From Varanus komodoensis (lineage: Eukaryota > Chordata > Lepidosauria > Squamata > Varanidae), in NCBI RefSeq assembly GCF_004798865.1, contig NW_025336346.1:10176572-10240571 (forward strand): a stretch of DNA of 64,000 nucleotides, written 5' to 3'. The translations under genes were made by a program, and so were the position numbers. This document shows, piece by piece, positions 26,491-38,499 of the stretch. Positions within the stretch are counted from its first letter, which is position 1. Each line of letters opens with the position of its first letter. Under the pieces are notes generated by a model that made no database searches, was not told the origin of the DNA, and saw only the letters and a list, made by a program, of their open reading frames with translations.

Positions 26491-26973
26491 TCAGCTCATC
26501 TGCCACTTTCCAGATATGCATGAAAACACTTGTTTCAAATTGTCCTGGATCCAATAAACCATTCTGCAAACAACAGACATCCCTTGGGGTAGTTATGGGT
26601 GGGATAAAAGAAAAGGTCTATTCGACTAAGGGATTTATCCTTCCCCTATAACCGGTTCCCAGGACTGCTTACACAGATTATCTTTATTTCATCTTTGCTC
26701 ATTATTTCTTCTTCTTTCTGTATGCCATTCATTAGTTAAAAGCTACTTTATCCTGATGTTCTACCTGGAAAACATTTTAATAATGCCTTTGGACAAAAAT
26801 GCCTTCAGATCCTCAAAGAGAAAATGCTTCAGTACACTGGGGAACTTGGGTTTGTGTGTCATCATTTGCTTCATTTGTATTTGAAGGAAAGAACCAGACC
26901 TCCATTTTAATCCTGGTCAAGAAGAAAGTTGCTGCTAAGGACTCCAGAAGGCTTGTGGGACCTATGGGCAGGG
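26491..26973. other. No recognised gene
   Basis: Short unique gap between the CR1 and BovB copies. Confidence 0.35.
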
Positions 26974-29900
26974 TGATGTTGTTGATACTCCTGAAGTCGT
27001 GTCTGACCCTTCGCAACCCCATGGACAACATTCCTCCAGGCCTTCCTGTCCTCCACCATCCCCTGGAGTCCACTTAAGCTCACACCAACTGCCTCAGTGA
27101 CTCCATCCAGCCACCTCATCCTCTGCCGCCCCCTTCTTCTTTTGCCATCTATTGTTCCCAGCATTAGGCTCTTCTCCAGGGAGTCCTTCCTTCTCATTAG
27201 GTGGACAAAGTATTTGGGTTTCATCTTCAGTATCTGGCCTTCTAAAGAGCAGTCAGGGTTGATCTCCTCTAGGACTGACCAGTTTGATCACCTTGCTGTC
27301 CAAGGGACTCACAGAAGTCTCCTCCAGCACCACAATTCAAAGGCCTCTATCCTTTGGCGCTCAGCCTTATGGTCCAGCTTTCACAGCCATACATTGCAAC
27401 TGGGAAAACCATAGCCTTGACTATACACACTTTTGTTGGCAGGGTGATGGCTCTGCTTTTTAGCATGCTGTCTAGATTTGCCATAGCTTTCCTCCCTAGA
27501 AGCAAGCGTCTTTTAATTTCTTGGCTGCAATTTCTGCCATGAGAGTGGTATCATCTGCATATCTGAGGTTGTTGATATTTCTCCCAGCAATCTTAATTCC
27601 AACTGGTGATTCATCTAGCCCCACCTCTCTCGTGATGTGCTCTGCATATAAGTTAAATAGGCAGAGCAACAGTATACAGTCTTGCCGAACTCCTTCCTCA
27701 ATTTTGAACCAATCAGTGGTTCCATGTCCAGTTCTCACTGTTGCTTCTCAACCCGCATATAGGTTTCTCAAGAGACAAATAAGATGGTCTGGTACTCCCA
27801 TCTCTTTAAGAACTTGCCACAATTTGTTGTGATCCACACAATCAAGGCTTTAGCATAGTCAATGAAGCAGAAGTAGATGTTTTTCTGGAACTCCCTAGCT
27901 TTCTCCATGATCCAGTGTACATTGGCAATTTGATCTCTAGTTCCTTTCCCTCTTTGAAACCCTGCCTGTACTTCTGGTAGTTCTTGGTCCACATATTGCT
28001 GGAGCCTAGCTTGTAGGATTTCAAGCATAACTTTGCTAGCATGTGAAATGAGTGCAATGGTGCAGTAGTTTGAACATTCTTGGCATTGCCCTTCTTTGGG
28101 ATCAGACTATAAACTGATCTTTTCCAATCCTGTGGCCACTGTTGAGTTTTCCAAGTTTGCTGGCATATTGAGTGTAGCACTTTTACTGCATCATCTTTTA
28201 AGATTTTGAATAGCTTAGGTGGAATACTGTCGCCTCCACTAGCTTTGTTGTTGCTCAGACTTCCTAAGGCCCATTTGACTTCACATTCCAGGATGTCTGG
28301 CTCGAGGTCAGTGACTACCCCACTGTGGTTATCAGGGACGTTAAGCTCTTTCTTGTATAGTTCTTCTGTGTAATCTTGCCACCTCTTCTTAATCTCTTCT
28401 GCCTGTTAGGTCCCTGCCATTTTGGTCCTTTAAAATGCCCATCTTTGCATGAAACGTTCCCTTCATATCTCCAATTTTCTTGAAGAGATCTCTGGTCCTC
28501 CCTATTCTATTGTTTTCTTCTATTTCTTTGCACTGTTCATTTAAGAAGGCATTCTTATCTCTTCCAGCTATTCCCTGGAATTCTGCATTCAGTTGGGTGT
28601 ATCTTTCTCTTTCTCCCTTCCTTTTTGCTTCCCTTCTTTCCTCAGCTATTTGTAAAGCTTCCTCAGACAGCCATTTTGCATTCTTGCATTTCTTTTTCTT
28701 TGGGATGGTTTTAGTTGCTACCTCTTGTACAATGTTGTGAACCTCCGTCCATAGTTCTTCAGGCACTCTGTCTATCAGATCTAATCCCTTAAATCTATTT
28801 GTCACCTCTACTGTATATTCATCAGGAATATGATTTAGGTCATACCTGAGTGGCCTAGTGCTTTTCCCTACTTTCTTCAATTTAAGCCTAGATTTTGCAA
28901 CAAGAAGCTCATGATCTGAGCCACAGTCAGCTCCTGGTCTAGTTTTTACTGACTGTATAGAGCTTCTCCATCTAAGGCTGCAGAGCACATAGTCAATCTG
29001 ATTTCTGTGTTGACCGTCTGGTGATGTCCATATGTAGAGTCATCTCTTGGGTTGTTGGAAAAGAGTGTTTGCTATGACCATCGTATTCTCTTGACAAAAT
29101 TCTACCAGCCTGTGCCCTGCTTCATTTTGTATTCCAAGGCCAAACTTGCTTGTTATTCCGGTTATCTTTGGCTTCCTACTTTAGCATTCCAGTCCCCCAT
29201 GATAAGGACATCCTTTTTTGGTGTTAATTCTAGAAGGTGTTGTAGGCCTTCATAGAACCAGTCAACTTCAGTCTCTTTGGCATCAGTGGTTGGGAAACAG
29301 ACTTGGACTACTGTGATGTTGAATGGTTTGCCTTGGATTCGAACTGAGATCATTCTGTCATTTTGGAGATTGTATCCCAGTACTGCTTTTCCTACTCTTT
29401 CATTGACTATGAAAGCTACTCCATTTCTTCTGAGGGATTCTTGCCCGCAGTAGTATACCTGATGGTCATCTGAATTAAATTCACTCATTCCTGTCCATTT
29501 TAGTTCACTGATTCCTAAGGTGTCAATGTTCAGTCTTGTCATCTCTTGTTTGACCACATCCAGCTTGCCTTGACTCATGGATCTTACACTCCAGGTTCCT
29601 ATGGAGTATAGCTCTTTGCAGCATTGGATTCTCCTTTCACCACCAGATACATCTGCAACTGAGTGTCTTTTCGGCTTTGACCCAGTCGCTTCATTCTTTC
29701 TGGCACTACTAGTACTAGCCCTTCGCTCTTCCCCAGTGGCATATTGGACACCTTCCATCCTGAGAGGCTCATCTTCCGGTGTCATATCTTTTTGCCTTTT
29801 GGTACTGTCCATGGGGTTTCCATGGCAAAGATACTGGAGTGGGTTGCCATTTCCTTCTCCAGTGGATCACGTTTTGTCAGAGCTCTCTGCTATGTCCTGT

Positions 29901-30175
29901 CTGTCTTGGGTGGCCCTGCACGGCATAGCTCATAGCATCACTGAGCTACGCAAGCCCCTTTGCCACGACAAGGCAGTGATCCATGAAGGAGATGGGCAGG
30001 GTACAGATGGCCTTTGTGGATAACCCATCACCTCCACCTCAAGTTGGGAAACACCAGCTTGCATGAATCAGGAAGGCAATTCTCCATACCCAGAAAGGTA
30101 TGGGCTAGTTACGCCCATCCCTTGCTCTGGGTACCTTGCCCAAACAGACATCCAGCTGGAGGGCTGTAGAAACCT
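26974..30175 (-). mobile_element. BovB (RTE clade) LINE, near full length, inactive
   Basis: About 3.2 kb, the usual BovB length, minus strand. The 5' UTR (about 29815-30175) carries the known BovB block 'TGCCTTGTCGTGGCAAAGGG' and 'GTGATCCACTGGAGAAGG'. The endonuclease domain at 29162-29812 shows GTWSVRSMSQGKLDVV, ISELKWTG and MGDWNAKVG; its last motif, CGSDHELLVAKSRL, is in the frame at 28389-28988. The reverse transcriptase shows DQIANVHWIMEKAREFQKN, FCFIDYAKA and NNLRYADDTTLMAE. The C-terminus at 26907-27224 shows LMRRKDSLEKSLMLG and the 3' tail ends in 'ATCAACAACATC'. Breaks in this LINE: a frameshift just after DWNAKVGS, at least three more frame changes across the polymerase, and an internal loss of roughly 60-70 codons right after YADDT. 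It is 5' to 3' parallel to VGLL4. Confidence 0.95.
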
Positions 30176-32004
30176 GATTTGCTTACTCATCACTTATCTC
30201 TTCCTCCACACTTAGTGGAGGGTAACTGCTTACTCAGCTCTCATTTGTCCATGTCTGCAAACTTCCTGAAGCCAAGAGAAAAGATTTGCTCTTCCTCAGG
30301 AAGCAAAGACTCAATTACTGAAACTAATCTATCCAGCCATTTTAACAGGTATGACAATGAGCATGCTGATCAATATATAAAAGGTCATTTATGCTTGTTA
30401 TACACGATTGTATTTTTCCCTCTGGTTTTGTCATTTTGCCTGAATTTGTCATAACCCTTTGCCAGAATCAATTGTTAATAAACATTTGAAAATATGCATC
30501 CATTTTCCTTTAGACTCTTGAAGTATCACTAATTAGCGATACTAATGGCATCAGTGTGTACAAACAGACAACATAATAAATAATGTGGTCTAGCATCATT
30601 CCTATGGCTGCATCATCCAGCAAATATGTTAAAATGAATTAGCTTTGGTTACCAGTTAATACAATCATGTGCAGGTATTTTCTCATTCTTGTAACATTGA
30701 AAGAAGACACATTCTACTGTCTCACATAACTAATGGCTTCTTTCCCTTGCAGATATTTATCACCTACAGAAAACCACAATGTCCATCCACACCTTTTCTT
30801 TTGTCCCCTCTGTGCATTCCGCCCACACAGAGTTTATCACTATTAACATCTACCAGATTTTCCCATTCAAATTAAAACGAATAGGAAAGAAGAGGCGCAG
30901 TGTGCAGCTAGGTGACCCCTGTAACCATAGTGTCCTACACTTCAGTGTTCCTTCAGTTCACTACAGAAAAGAACTTGGGGCTGAAATACCAGCCCCAGCC
31001 TAAAACATGGATATTTACTGGGAGAGACAGAAAGATGACAACACCTTCCATTTAGAATTCTTTTGCATGTGTTCACACAATCGCTTAAACAATAGTTGCA
31101 CAACAGTTTTTGATCAAAAGAGCTGCTTACTGGAAGCACCCCAAAGAGGAGTGTGAATGCATGGAGAGGAAACTGAACATGAGCACAATATGTGAGACTG
31201 TAGAACACTTACTACTTCCCTGACTTGGAAGTTAAGGCCAGATGCTTTCCGTGTCTTATGCAGCATGAATACATTTGCAACTATCTTAACCTTCATCATA
31301 AACAGAAGATATTTTGATCCTAGAATTTTCTTGTTTTCAAAAAAGGGAAATCCACGGAATTGCATCAACCATGTATCAGGGAAGCATTGCAACTTTTTCT
31401 TCCCTCAACAAAAAAATGCTTCCCTTCCCCTAACCCTACCCCTTCCCCAGTTTTCTTGCAGCTAAAGCAGCATCCACAAATCTCTCAGTCCCTGGATGAG
31501 TAAGAAAAACCAGCCATACAGCAGGAGGTTGCTTCCAAGGGTGAAAATTCTATAAACTGTTCCATCCCCAACCAGCCAGCTTATGGTACTCAACAAATAA
31601 GCCAGTTTGCACTTTATATTTTGCAGGGGTTAAGGAGTGGCCAAGCCTGGTTACAATTTTCTGGTTTGTCAGGGGAGAAACAAGCAAGGGTTCCTAGAAC
31701 AGTGAAGTGGAACTAACCAATCCATATGTACCAGCACAACGTCTCACTCTCATCACATACAAACCAGGCCAACTCAATGGAAAATGATGAAGTCTGGATA
31801 AATCAGATTGATTTTATATCAACATTTAGAATATCCACACTTAATAATGATGTAATTCAATGCCTATCCTAGTTCAACCATACAGGAACTCCTATGTCTG
31901 TATCATAAGCAAACAATATTGTATGTCCTGCAGAATCCAAATAATGAGTCACATGTATTCAGTAAAGGATTATCTTTCAACTCCTATATCCATCATATCT
32001 CAAA
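30176..32004. other. No recognised gene
   Basis: AT-rich, intron-like. No repeat or exon that I can name. Confidence 0.35.
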
Positions 32005-32068
32005 CTAACTTACCTCAGAGGGTTCTCATGAGGATGAAAAAAAGGCAGGCTATAAATATAATACTTTT
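32005..32068 (+). mobile_element. MIR-like SINE 3' fragment
   Basis: 'AACTTACCTCAGAGGGTTCT' and 'CATGAGGATGAAAAAAAGGC', then 'AGGCTATAAATATAATA', correspond to the 3' half of the MIR-like SINE (CTACCTCACAGGGTTGTTGT and onward). The tRNA-like head is missing. Confidence 0.5.
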
Positions 32069-32130
32069 AAAAATAACTATATAGAATTACTCTGAAATTA
32101 ACACAATACCTGAGCAAACCTTAAGTCAAC

Positions 32131-32250
32131 AACCTGGTGTCTTCCTGGTGTTTTGGACTAGAGCTTCCATCATTCTCATCCACTCACTGTACTGGAAAGA
32201 TTTTCTGGAAGTTGAGGTCCAAAACATCTGGAGAACAACTGGTTCAAGAA
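32131..32250. mobile_element. Palindromic MITE (TTTTGGACTACAACTCCCATCAT type)
   Basis: Left arm 'GTTTTGGACTAGAGCTTCCA' and right arm 'GGAAGTTGAGGTCCAAAACA' are imperfect inverted repeats about a central hinge. The family is common in squamates and is hAT-like by its termini (inferred). No target duplication survives. Confidence 0.6.
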
Positions 32251-32679
32251 GATGACAGAGATCATCACATGGTCTTCCCATTGACCCATGGAGGTTCTAA
32301 ATAGTTTTTTGTTTTCACTTCCTTTTCTCTCAACAGCTGTTAAAAAGTAACCTTCCAAGCGAAAGCAAAACCATTAGAGATCTTTATTCATGAAAAGCAT
32401 GTGACATGATTTATACCTCCCTCACAGTGAGTGTCCCATCTTTTTGTGTTTTGCCCCAATTATCTTTAGATTCCTGTACATTTTGTGTTTTCCTCAAGAC
32501 TCTAGTTGCTTGGGAAACTTCAAAAGTGTGTCCTGTCTCATTTTCAAACAAAGGCAAGAGACCAATTTTGACAGGGACAAATGGTTCTATACATTCTGTC
32601 AAAAAACAAACAAACAAACAAAAAACCCACTCCACAAACAACCACACCATTTTGCCCTATTAACGGCAATGTCCAGTGT

Positions 32680-33223
32680 GTGGGTGGCAGGCAGGACAGT
32701 CAAAGCACCAAGACCAAGGTGGAGGCTTGCACCAGGCCTAGAGGGCCAGAGGCAAGAGGCACATCTTTGAACAGCCCGAGGTCAAGAGCCAGCAAGGCAA
32801 AGGGGTTCGGACAAACACACAGCTCAAGAGCACAGTCAAAAGGTCAGGGACTGGAAAGACAGTCACATTCAGGAGCAAGGCAAGGTAAGGGAGGAAGGGA
32901 GCAGGTACCTGATAAGGCAGGGTGAGGCTGGACACAAATATGGAAGCAAGAACAAGCCAGAGCTGGGCAGGACTCAGGTGCATAGGAGGGAGGGAGGGCA
33001 GGCGGGAACCAGGATTCAGGTGAGGCAATGCCGAGAGCAGAGCATGAGGTAGCCACCAGGACAGCTTGTGTTGCTGAGGCAAGACGCAGCAGTGCAGCGA
33101 AGCCCTTTATGCCGCTCTTCAGGGTTTCCCACTGCACTGCAGATTTGCCACTCAGTTGCTCTCTACAAGCACCCACAAGGGTGTTCCTGGTTCTGCAAGG
33201 CAAATCGGGCTCCGATTCTGACA
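32680..33223 (-). mobile_element. Possible LTR fossil (Gypsy-like?)
   Basis: On the minus strand it starts TGTCAGAATCGG at 33223. A possible TATA-type word (GCATAAAGGG) follows, then a long GC- and CAGG-rich stretch. The base composition differs sharply from its AT-rich neighbours. The inner end is not clear, no matching partner or internal region is visible, and the family is a guess. Treated as a solo fossil. Confidence 0.35.
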
Positions 33224-33544
33224 CTGACCCAATTTTAAAAGGGAGCCTGAGTTTTGTTAGCTAGCAGTCAAAACTCCTCTCCTCAAGAATAGTGGAAGAT
33301 GCCTTTTTCCACACAGCTAGAGTCTCTGGGCAAAGTGCATAATGTATAGGACCCTAAGGACAGTCATGGCAAAAGAGAAAGGGATGAGGATCTCATTGTT
33401 CGTGCTCATGGCAGGGAACACCCAGCTGACGGTAGGCACACCAAAGTGCCACTAAGGCATTTGTTAGGCATCCAGAACTGGCACTGGCCCAGGTAAGCTT
33501 GGCAACAGCAGAAAGAGCTTGCCATTTCCCAGCTGGGAAAATCT

Positions 33545-33740
33545 GGGTTCAGAAAACACACCAAACCATCCTCAGTGAAAAGAACTCCTAGAACAACCCA
33601 GAGGTTGTCAGGTTAGCTTGTTGCCCATGAACAAGCCACCTTGCGAGAACCAAGCCATGTTCGTATGACACTACAGCGCACCATGAATTCTAAACTACAC
33701 GTGGTTTTTGTGTCATGCAAACCCAGTCATAATGTAGGCT
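33545..33740. mobile_element. Possible palindromic MITE (AAACCATG type)
   Basis: 'ACACACCAAACCATCC' near the left end and 'GTGGTTTTTGTGTCATGCAA' near the right are loosely complementary, and an inner 'ACAACCCAGAGGTTGTC' is palindromic. Similar to the clearer copy at 56249-56432. Confidence 0.3.
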
Positions 33741-33879
33741 CAGCATGCCACATTTTTCTGAGTGGTCTACACCCTTAAAGAGCTCCTCATATTTAACATT
33801 TTTATAGCAAGAAAACATGTGATGCTTCTGAATGCAGAGCAAGTTTTTTTTTAAACTAATTTATTACTTGCCTTTCAGT

Positions 33880-34018
33880 TTGAATACAACGTACATCAGA
33901 TTGTGTCTGATTAGCGTTTACCAGAGCTAAGCAGGGCTATGAGGTACAGAACATTTTGGAGGACAGTCCTCATGGGTCACTCTAAGTCAGAGACAACTTG
34001 GCGGCACATAACATCGAA
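33880..34018 (+). mobile_element. 5S-rRNA-like SINE with BovB-type tail
   Basis: The stretch 'CAGATTGTGTCTGATTAGCG...CCAGAGCTAAGCAGGGC' follows the 5S rRNA internal region (TCTGATCTCGGAAGCTAAGC). The 3' part 'GGGTCACTCTAAGTCAGAG' and 'CAACTTGGCGGCACATAAC' is the BovB-type tail. This is the arrangement of the reptile 5S-derived SINEs that depend on BovB for copying. Degraded. Confidence 0.6.
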
Positions 34019-34115
34019 TTAGTGGAAAGAAGAGTCATTTACTATCTTGATGAAATCTTTTCTACAAGTTGTCTTTTAATTGGACTAGCTAGCATTTAAA
34101 TACATTGACAAATTA

Positions 34116-34558
34116 CAGTGGTATATCGGCTCATGAACGCCTCAGTTCACAACCAAATTGGGTCATGAACAGAAATTTCAGGAAAAAATTGCCTCAGGTT
34201 GCAAACTCCGCATCAGGTGATGACCATGATTGCGCCCATCTTCCCTGCACGAGCACGATCACGGCCATCTCCCCCCCCCCAGCACAATTGCTATCACGCA
34301 ATTATGGTTTGGACTCTCCCCCAAACAAGAACCTCCCTGCCCCCGCACCGAGGCTAGTGTTCTCTACTGTACTGCACTTTGTTACTTTGTTGTTCTTTCT
34401 TTCTTTGTTTCAAGGTTTCGTGATTAAAAAAATGGTTACAGAACAGATTAACTTTATTTACACTGAACCTTATAGGGGAATTTGACTTGGATAGTGACCA
34501 ATTTGGGTTGTGACCAAAACTGTGGAACAGATTAAATTCGTGAGCTGAGGTACCACTG
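34116..34558. mobile_element. Tc1/mariner-type non-autonomous element
   Basis: 443 bp, with a TA at each edge (34114-34115 and 34559-34560). Left end CAGTGGTATATCGGCTCATG; right end, reverse complemented, CAGTGGTACCTCAGCTCACG. The inverted similarity runs imperfectly for about 60 bp (both arms reach CACAACC..AAATTGG). A TA duplication and CAGTGGTACCTC ends fit the mariner/Tigger-like group. The inside (C10 run, GC-rich patch) shows no transposase. The frame at 34105-34485 has no known domain. Confidence 0.8.
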
Positions 34559-35050
34559 TACTGAGATATCAGGCTTCTTTGGGTTAGAAGAAAAACATAC
34601 CAAACTGGTATCAGTTTTGTATTTTGACCAACATGATATTAAAGAGCACACAACAAAGTCTTCAGACATTAAGTTACTAGCATTCAGAATACTAACTGCA
34701 ATTATTTTGTTGGGTGACAAGTCCAGTGACAGCGAGCTCCTTTGAAATGGACCTGCCAATTTATCTCTAACTTAAGGTAAGGACATGTTTCTAAACAGTA
34801 GGAGCTACAGGTTCTTGTTCACTGTATATTGTGAATTATCCTTGAGCTAACATTAAGAACAACCAAGTCAATTTTATGAATTACTACTTGCTTTGTGCTT
34901 TCTGCCATAAATTCTTAAACAAAATTAATATCTTGCTTATGCACTACTATATGTCGAAAGGCAGCTGCAGCAATTCTGAAGGAACAATTTTAAATTTAAC
35001 ACAGTCCAGCTTCCAAGACAATCTGGTATACCTAAATAATGTCTGTGTAT

Positions 35051-35092
35051 GTGCGCGCGTGCACACACACACACACACACACATACATATTC
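35051..35092. repeat. (GC/CA)n microsatellite
   Basis: GTGCGCGCGTG followed by about 13 CA units and ATACATAT. Confidence 0.95.
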
Positions 35093-35329
35093 ATTCTTCC
35101 TAAATCCAGATTATTTCTGCTTGATGTCAAACTTTATAGGAAGTTAAACCTCTAAGTGTCTGCACATTTCACTATACATTAACTTTCAACGTATGCAGTC
35201 AAACAGTCCACAGAATGAGAGAAAGCGAGCAAGTAAGGCGGGGGGCGGGGGGGACACACCAATAAGAATGTTAGGTGAGCTTTTGTGAGTCTCTGTGAAT
35301 GTACATCCTGTTTGTATGCTACCTTGTTA

Positions 35330-35600
35330 GGCTTCTGTCTCTTGTTCTCTGACTTTTCCCTCTCTTGTTCCTTTTTCTTCTTCTTGTATTTCTTTCTCCT
35401 GGATCCTCTCTTTTTTTCTTTTCCTTTCCTTTCTTCTTTCTGTATCCCTAAGTGTCCGTCCATCCTACCACAGGTTTCTCTTTCTCTGGTTCCCTTCTCC
35501 CTTACTGCTCTATAGCTCCTTTACTCCTTCCTTCTTCCTCTTGGGTCTCTTCTCCTCAGCCCTCATTTCTTCTGGCTCTTCTCTATTCTTTTCTTACTCT
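35330..35600. repeat. Pyrimidine-rich tract
   Basis: Roughly 270 bp of CT-rich plus-strand sequence (TTCTTCTTCTTG, TTTCTTTTCC and similar). Low-complexity; the Ser/Phe-rich frames here are artefacts. Confidence 0.75.
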
Positions 35601-35854
35601 CTTCTGTTCTTTTTATCACAAGGCAACTAGCAGAACAATTTCTCCATGGGATGAAAAAAAAAGCCCGGCCTTGTTAAGGAGGAGGCACAAAGTCCAGCGG
35701 GATAACAGGATCCTTAAAAGGGGAGCGTGTCCCAACCGTTCTAATTTCTTTTGAGTAGGGAAGCTTTTTCAATTCCTATAGAAGCCTTGCATCAGGCATC
35801 AATTCAAAGGGGGACTACAGCCAAGAAATTTAAAGAAGACTGAGACTGGGAAGG

Positions 35855-36260
35855 GCAGCAATGGAGGAACTGGAAAAGATCATCAAGTGTAAAGACATTT
35901 CCCTGGAGACCAAGGCCAAGATCTTCCACATGGTTGTACTCCTGACCACTATGCATAGGTGTGAAAGCTGAACAGTGAAGAACAGTGATAGGAAGAAAAA
36001 TGATGTACCTGAAACGTCATGCTGGACGACAGCTTTGGAAATATCCTCGACTAAAAGAAAGACAAAAAGGTGGCCCTGGATCAATCCAGAATTTTACTGA
36101 GAAGCCAAAATGACATAACTGAGGCTGCCATGCTCTGGGCACATCATGAGAAGCTAAGACTCAATGGAGAAGACAATCATGCTAGTGAAAGTCGAAGGCA
36201 GAAGAAAAAAAGGAAGACCACTTGTGAGAGAGATTGACTCCATAAAGGATCGCTCTATTT
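35855..36260 (+). mobile_element. RTE-type LINE 3' coding end (not BovB)
   Basis: Plus-strand C-terminal part of an RTE-group polymerase protein: MEELEKIIKCKDISLETKAK, SGHIMRS, SMEKTIMLVKVEGRRKKGRP and IDSIKD. BovB has different residues at these places (LKSRAITLPTKV, LMLGTIDGKRRRGRQR), so this is a different RTE lineage. It is interrupted by stops and frame changes and lacks the catalytic part. Confidence 0.75.
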
Positions 36261-36677
36261 GCTTGTATAGGGAACAAAAGAACCATCTGCCAGTCACTGG
36301 GACCAGGAGTGGCAAAGTTTATCCCTGCTTTTTGCCAGTACAAACTGCTGCATTCATTGCACAGGAGGAAAACAGTTCAGAAACCACTTAAGAAGCCTGG
36401 TCTTGAAAATGCTGAACAAGTCCCTGTAGCAAAGGACAGGAAAAAATATGTGGGGTTCTGTTTCTTTTCCCTCAGGTCTTCATATATCTAGTCAGGAAGT
36501 CCAACAATCATCTAACTATCATTTTTCTAGCTGCAAACCCAATGAGCAACATAATTCATTCAGAACAGAAGCAAAAGATCCATTTCTTGTAGCTGTACCA
36601 GAGAAGGGGAGGAGGAAACTCAAAGTCGAGTCTTGTTTGATAATGTTTATAATGCTAAAAACTAAGTTAAGAGTTAC

Positions 36678-36880
36678 ATAGAAACAGAGTCAGAAGGGGC
36701 CTCCTGAGCCAAGTAGTCTGACCCCCAGCTCCAACTGGCTCTACTCATGACATGCCTACCATGTGTATGTCCAGCCTATCCTTGAATACCCTCACTGATG
36801 AGGCTTCAACCACCTCCCATGGAAGAGGTGGTATCACTGCCACTGTCTATGAAAGATCCTCTGCTGGCATCACCTTTACC
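36678..36880 (-). mobile_element. CR1-type LINE 3' end
   Basis: 'CATAGAAACAGAGTCAGAAG' and 'GGGCCTCCTGAGCCAAGTAG', then 'TGTCCAGCCTATCCTTGAAT' and 'GATGAGGCTTCAACCACCTC', give the reverse of a CR1 3' end and its last coding part. Moderately decayed. Confidence 0.65.
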
Positions 36881-38499
36881 ACCTTCAACGTTTACATTTG
36901 AATTAAGCCAGTTCAGGCCTAAAAAGTCACCCAAGTTACTTGAAAACGTAAGTAAATGCCTCCAATCTCCTTCTCATGGCTGCAACAAAGACCAGTGGCA
37001 TTATCCTGTGATCACATCCAAAAACAGTCATTATCTTGAAGTCTCAGTTGTATGATGAATAGGATTAGGATAGCATTCTATTACATGAAACCCCAAGCAG
37101 CTCATACTGATCCTGTTTCTCATAGCCACGAAATCCATGAAGTTTTCATAATTCATGTATAGTGAAGATGACAAGAAATTTTTCCAGGGCATATACACAT
37201 GCAGTTTTCCATTTGGAGCCATGTTAGACTTCTAATCTTACAAGAATGCTTAACATAATTCCTGCATCCAACTATTTACGTTTTCCAAAATCATTTTCAA
37301 TTTGCCTAAACAAATGTTACCTCTGAGACACACCTATATCAACAGACTTGAACTCTGCAGGGACATGTATACACCGTATTTGTTTGTGCTCCTGTTACAA
37401 GTGACACCCTTGCATGATTACATCATATGATGGCAGTTAATATAACAAGTTCAAATTTAACCCATGATAAGAAAACTTGTTATCAGAGCGCCTCAACCAA
37501 GCAAATTTGCTTAATGATCAACTCAGAACTATGATGAAATAAGAGCAAATAAATAAATAGTAAGGCAGTATTCATAATGCTGACACTTTGATCTAAGTAA
37601 GTATTAACCATTTAAGATCTATTTTAAGGTAATGAGACGTTTCTAAGGAAGAAAATAAGACAGGAGTAGTTTAATCAAGTGACTGCTCTATTTTAAGCAG
37701 AGCTCTCTTCCAAATGCATCAGAAAGCAAGCCATGGTGTGTGAACACTTAACTCCTACTGAAGTTTATGGTTCGCTTTCCCACTATATCCCATGGGTTGT
37801 ATTTCACATGGGAGACAGTAATAAAATGACATCATTAGGATCCAATCAACCTGCCGCCTTACTCTGAATTTGTATTACATTCTTTGTTCTACAAAGATTC
37901 CTAATCTCTCCCTTTTCAGCATGGAAAAAATGAAATTAATTATACACTGATCACAACAGAATTACTCTTACTGTTGTTTAGTGTTTCGAAACTATCTTTC
38001 ACTGAAGGAGGTGTATCTGCAGGTTCAGCAGCACTAGAAACTATAACCTATTGTTATCAATAGTTCCATCATTACAAAGTTTGTAATGTTCACATTGTGC
38101 AAAAGATAGTAAACAATGTATAAATAATAATACATAAGCTCCTAGAGAATTTGCTAGGTTATGAATTCATATGTTCTATTTGTGTGAGATCCTTTGGCAT
38201 TCTTATTTCTCTTTTACATTTTTTCTCTTTTCTGTATTCTATTTTTTAAGAAAACAATTTAAAAATAAATAAATATTTATCCCCAGGCCACTCTTGTATC
38301 CAGAAGGATAATTTTGTTTCATCAGATTCACATGCCAGTGTTAACATTAAGCCTTGCTGTAACAGCTCAACAAAAAAGTCTGAAATTTTTCTGAATTAAG
38401 AGATTCCATAAAGAAATATATGGGCAGACATGGCATCACATTGACACCGAGTATTCAGGCTTCATGCCTCAGGTCTATCTTACTGTTATGTCTGAATGT
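36881..38499. other. No recognised gene
   Basis: AT-rich intron-like stretch. 37.2-38.3 kb is rich in short poly-A and poly-T runs, with no repeat family named and no exon seen. Confidence 0.35.

Noticed and set aside
28480-28740. Plus-strand frame of 86 codons with membrane-like composition
   Set aside because: It is the antisense of the BovB polymerase region.
32581-33224. Frames of 114-126 codons on both strands
   Set aside because: They lie within the GC-rich, LTR-like block. No domain is seen and the frames mirror each other on opposite strands.
35179-35515. Lys/Glu-rich (minus) and Phe/Ser-rich (plus) frames
   Set aside because: Produced by the pyrimidine-rich tract at 35330-35600.
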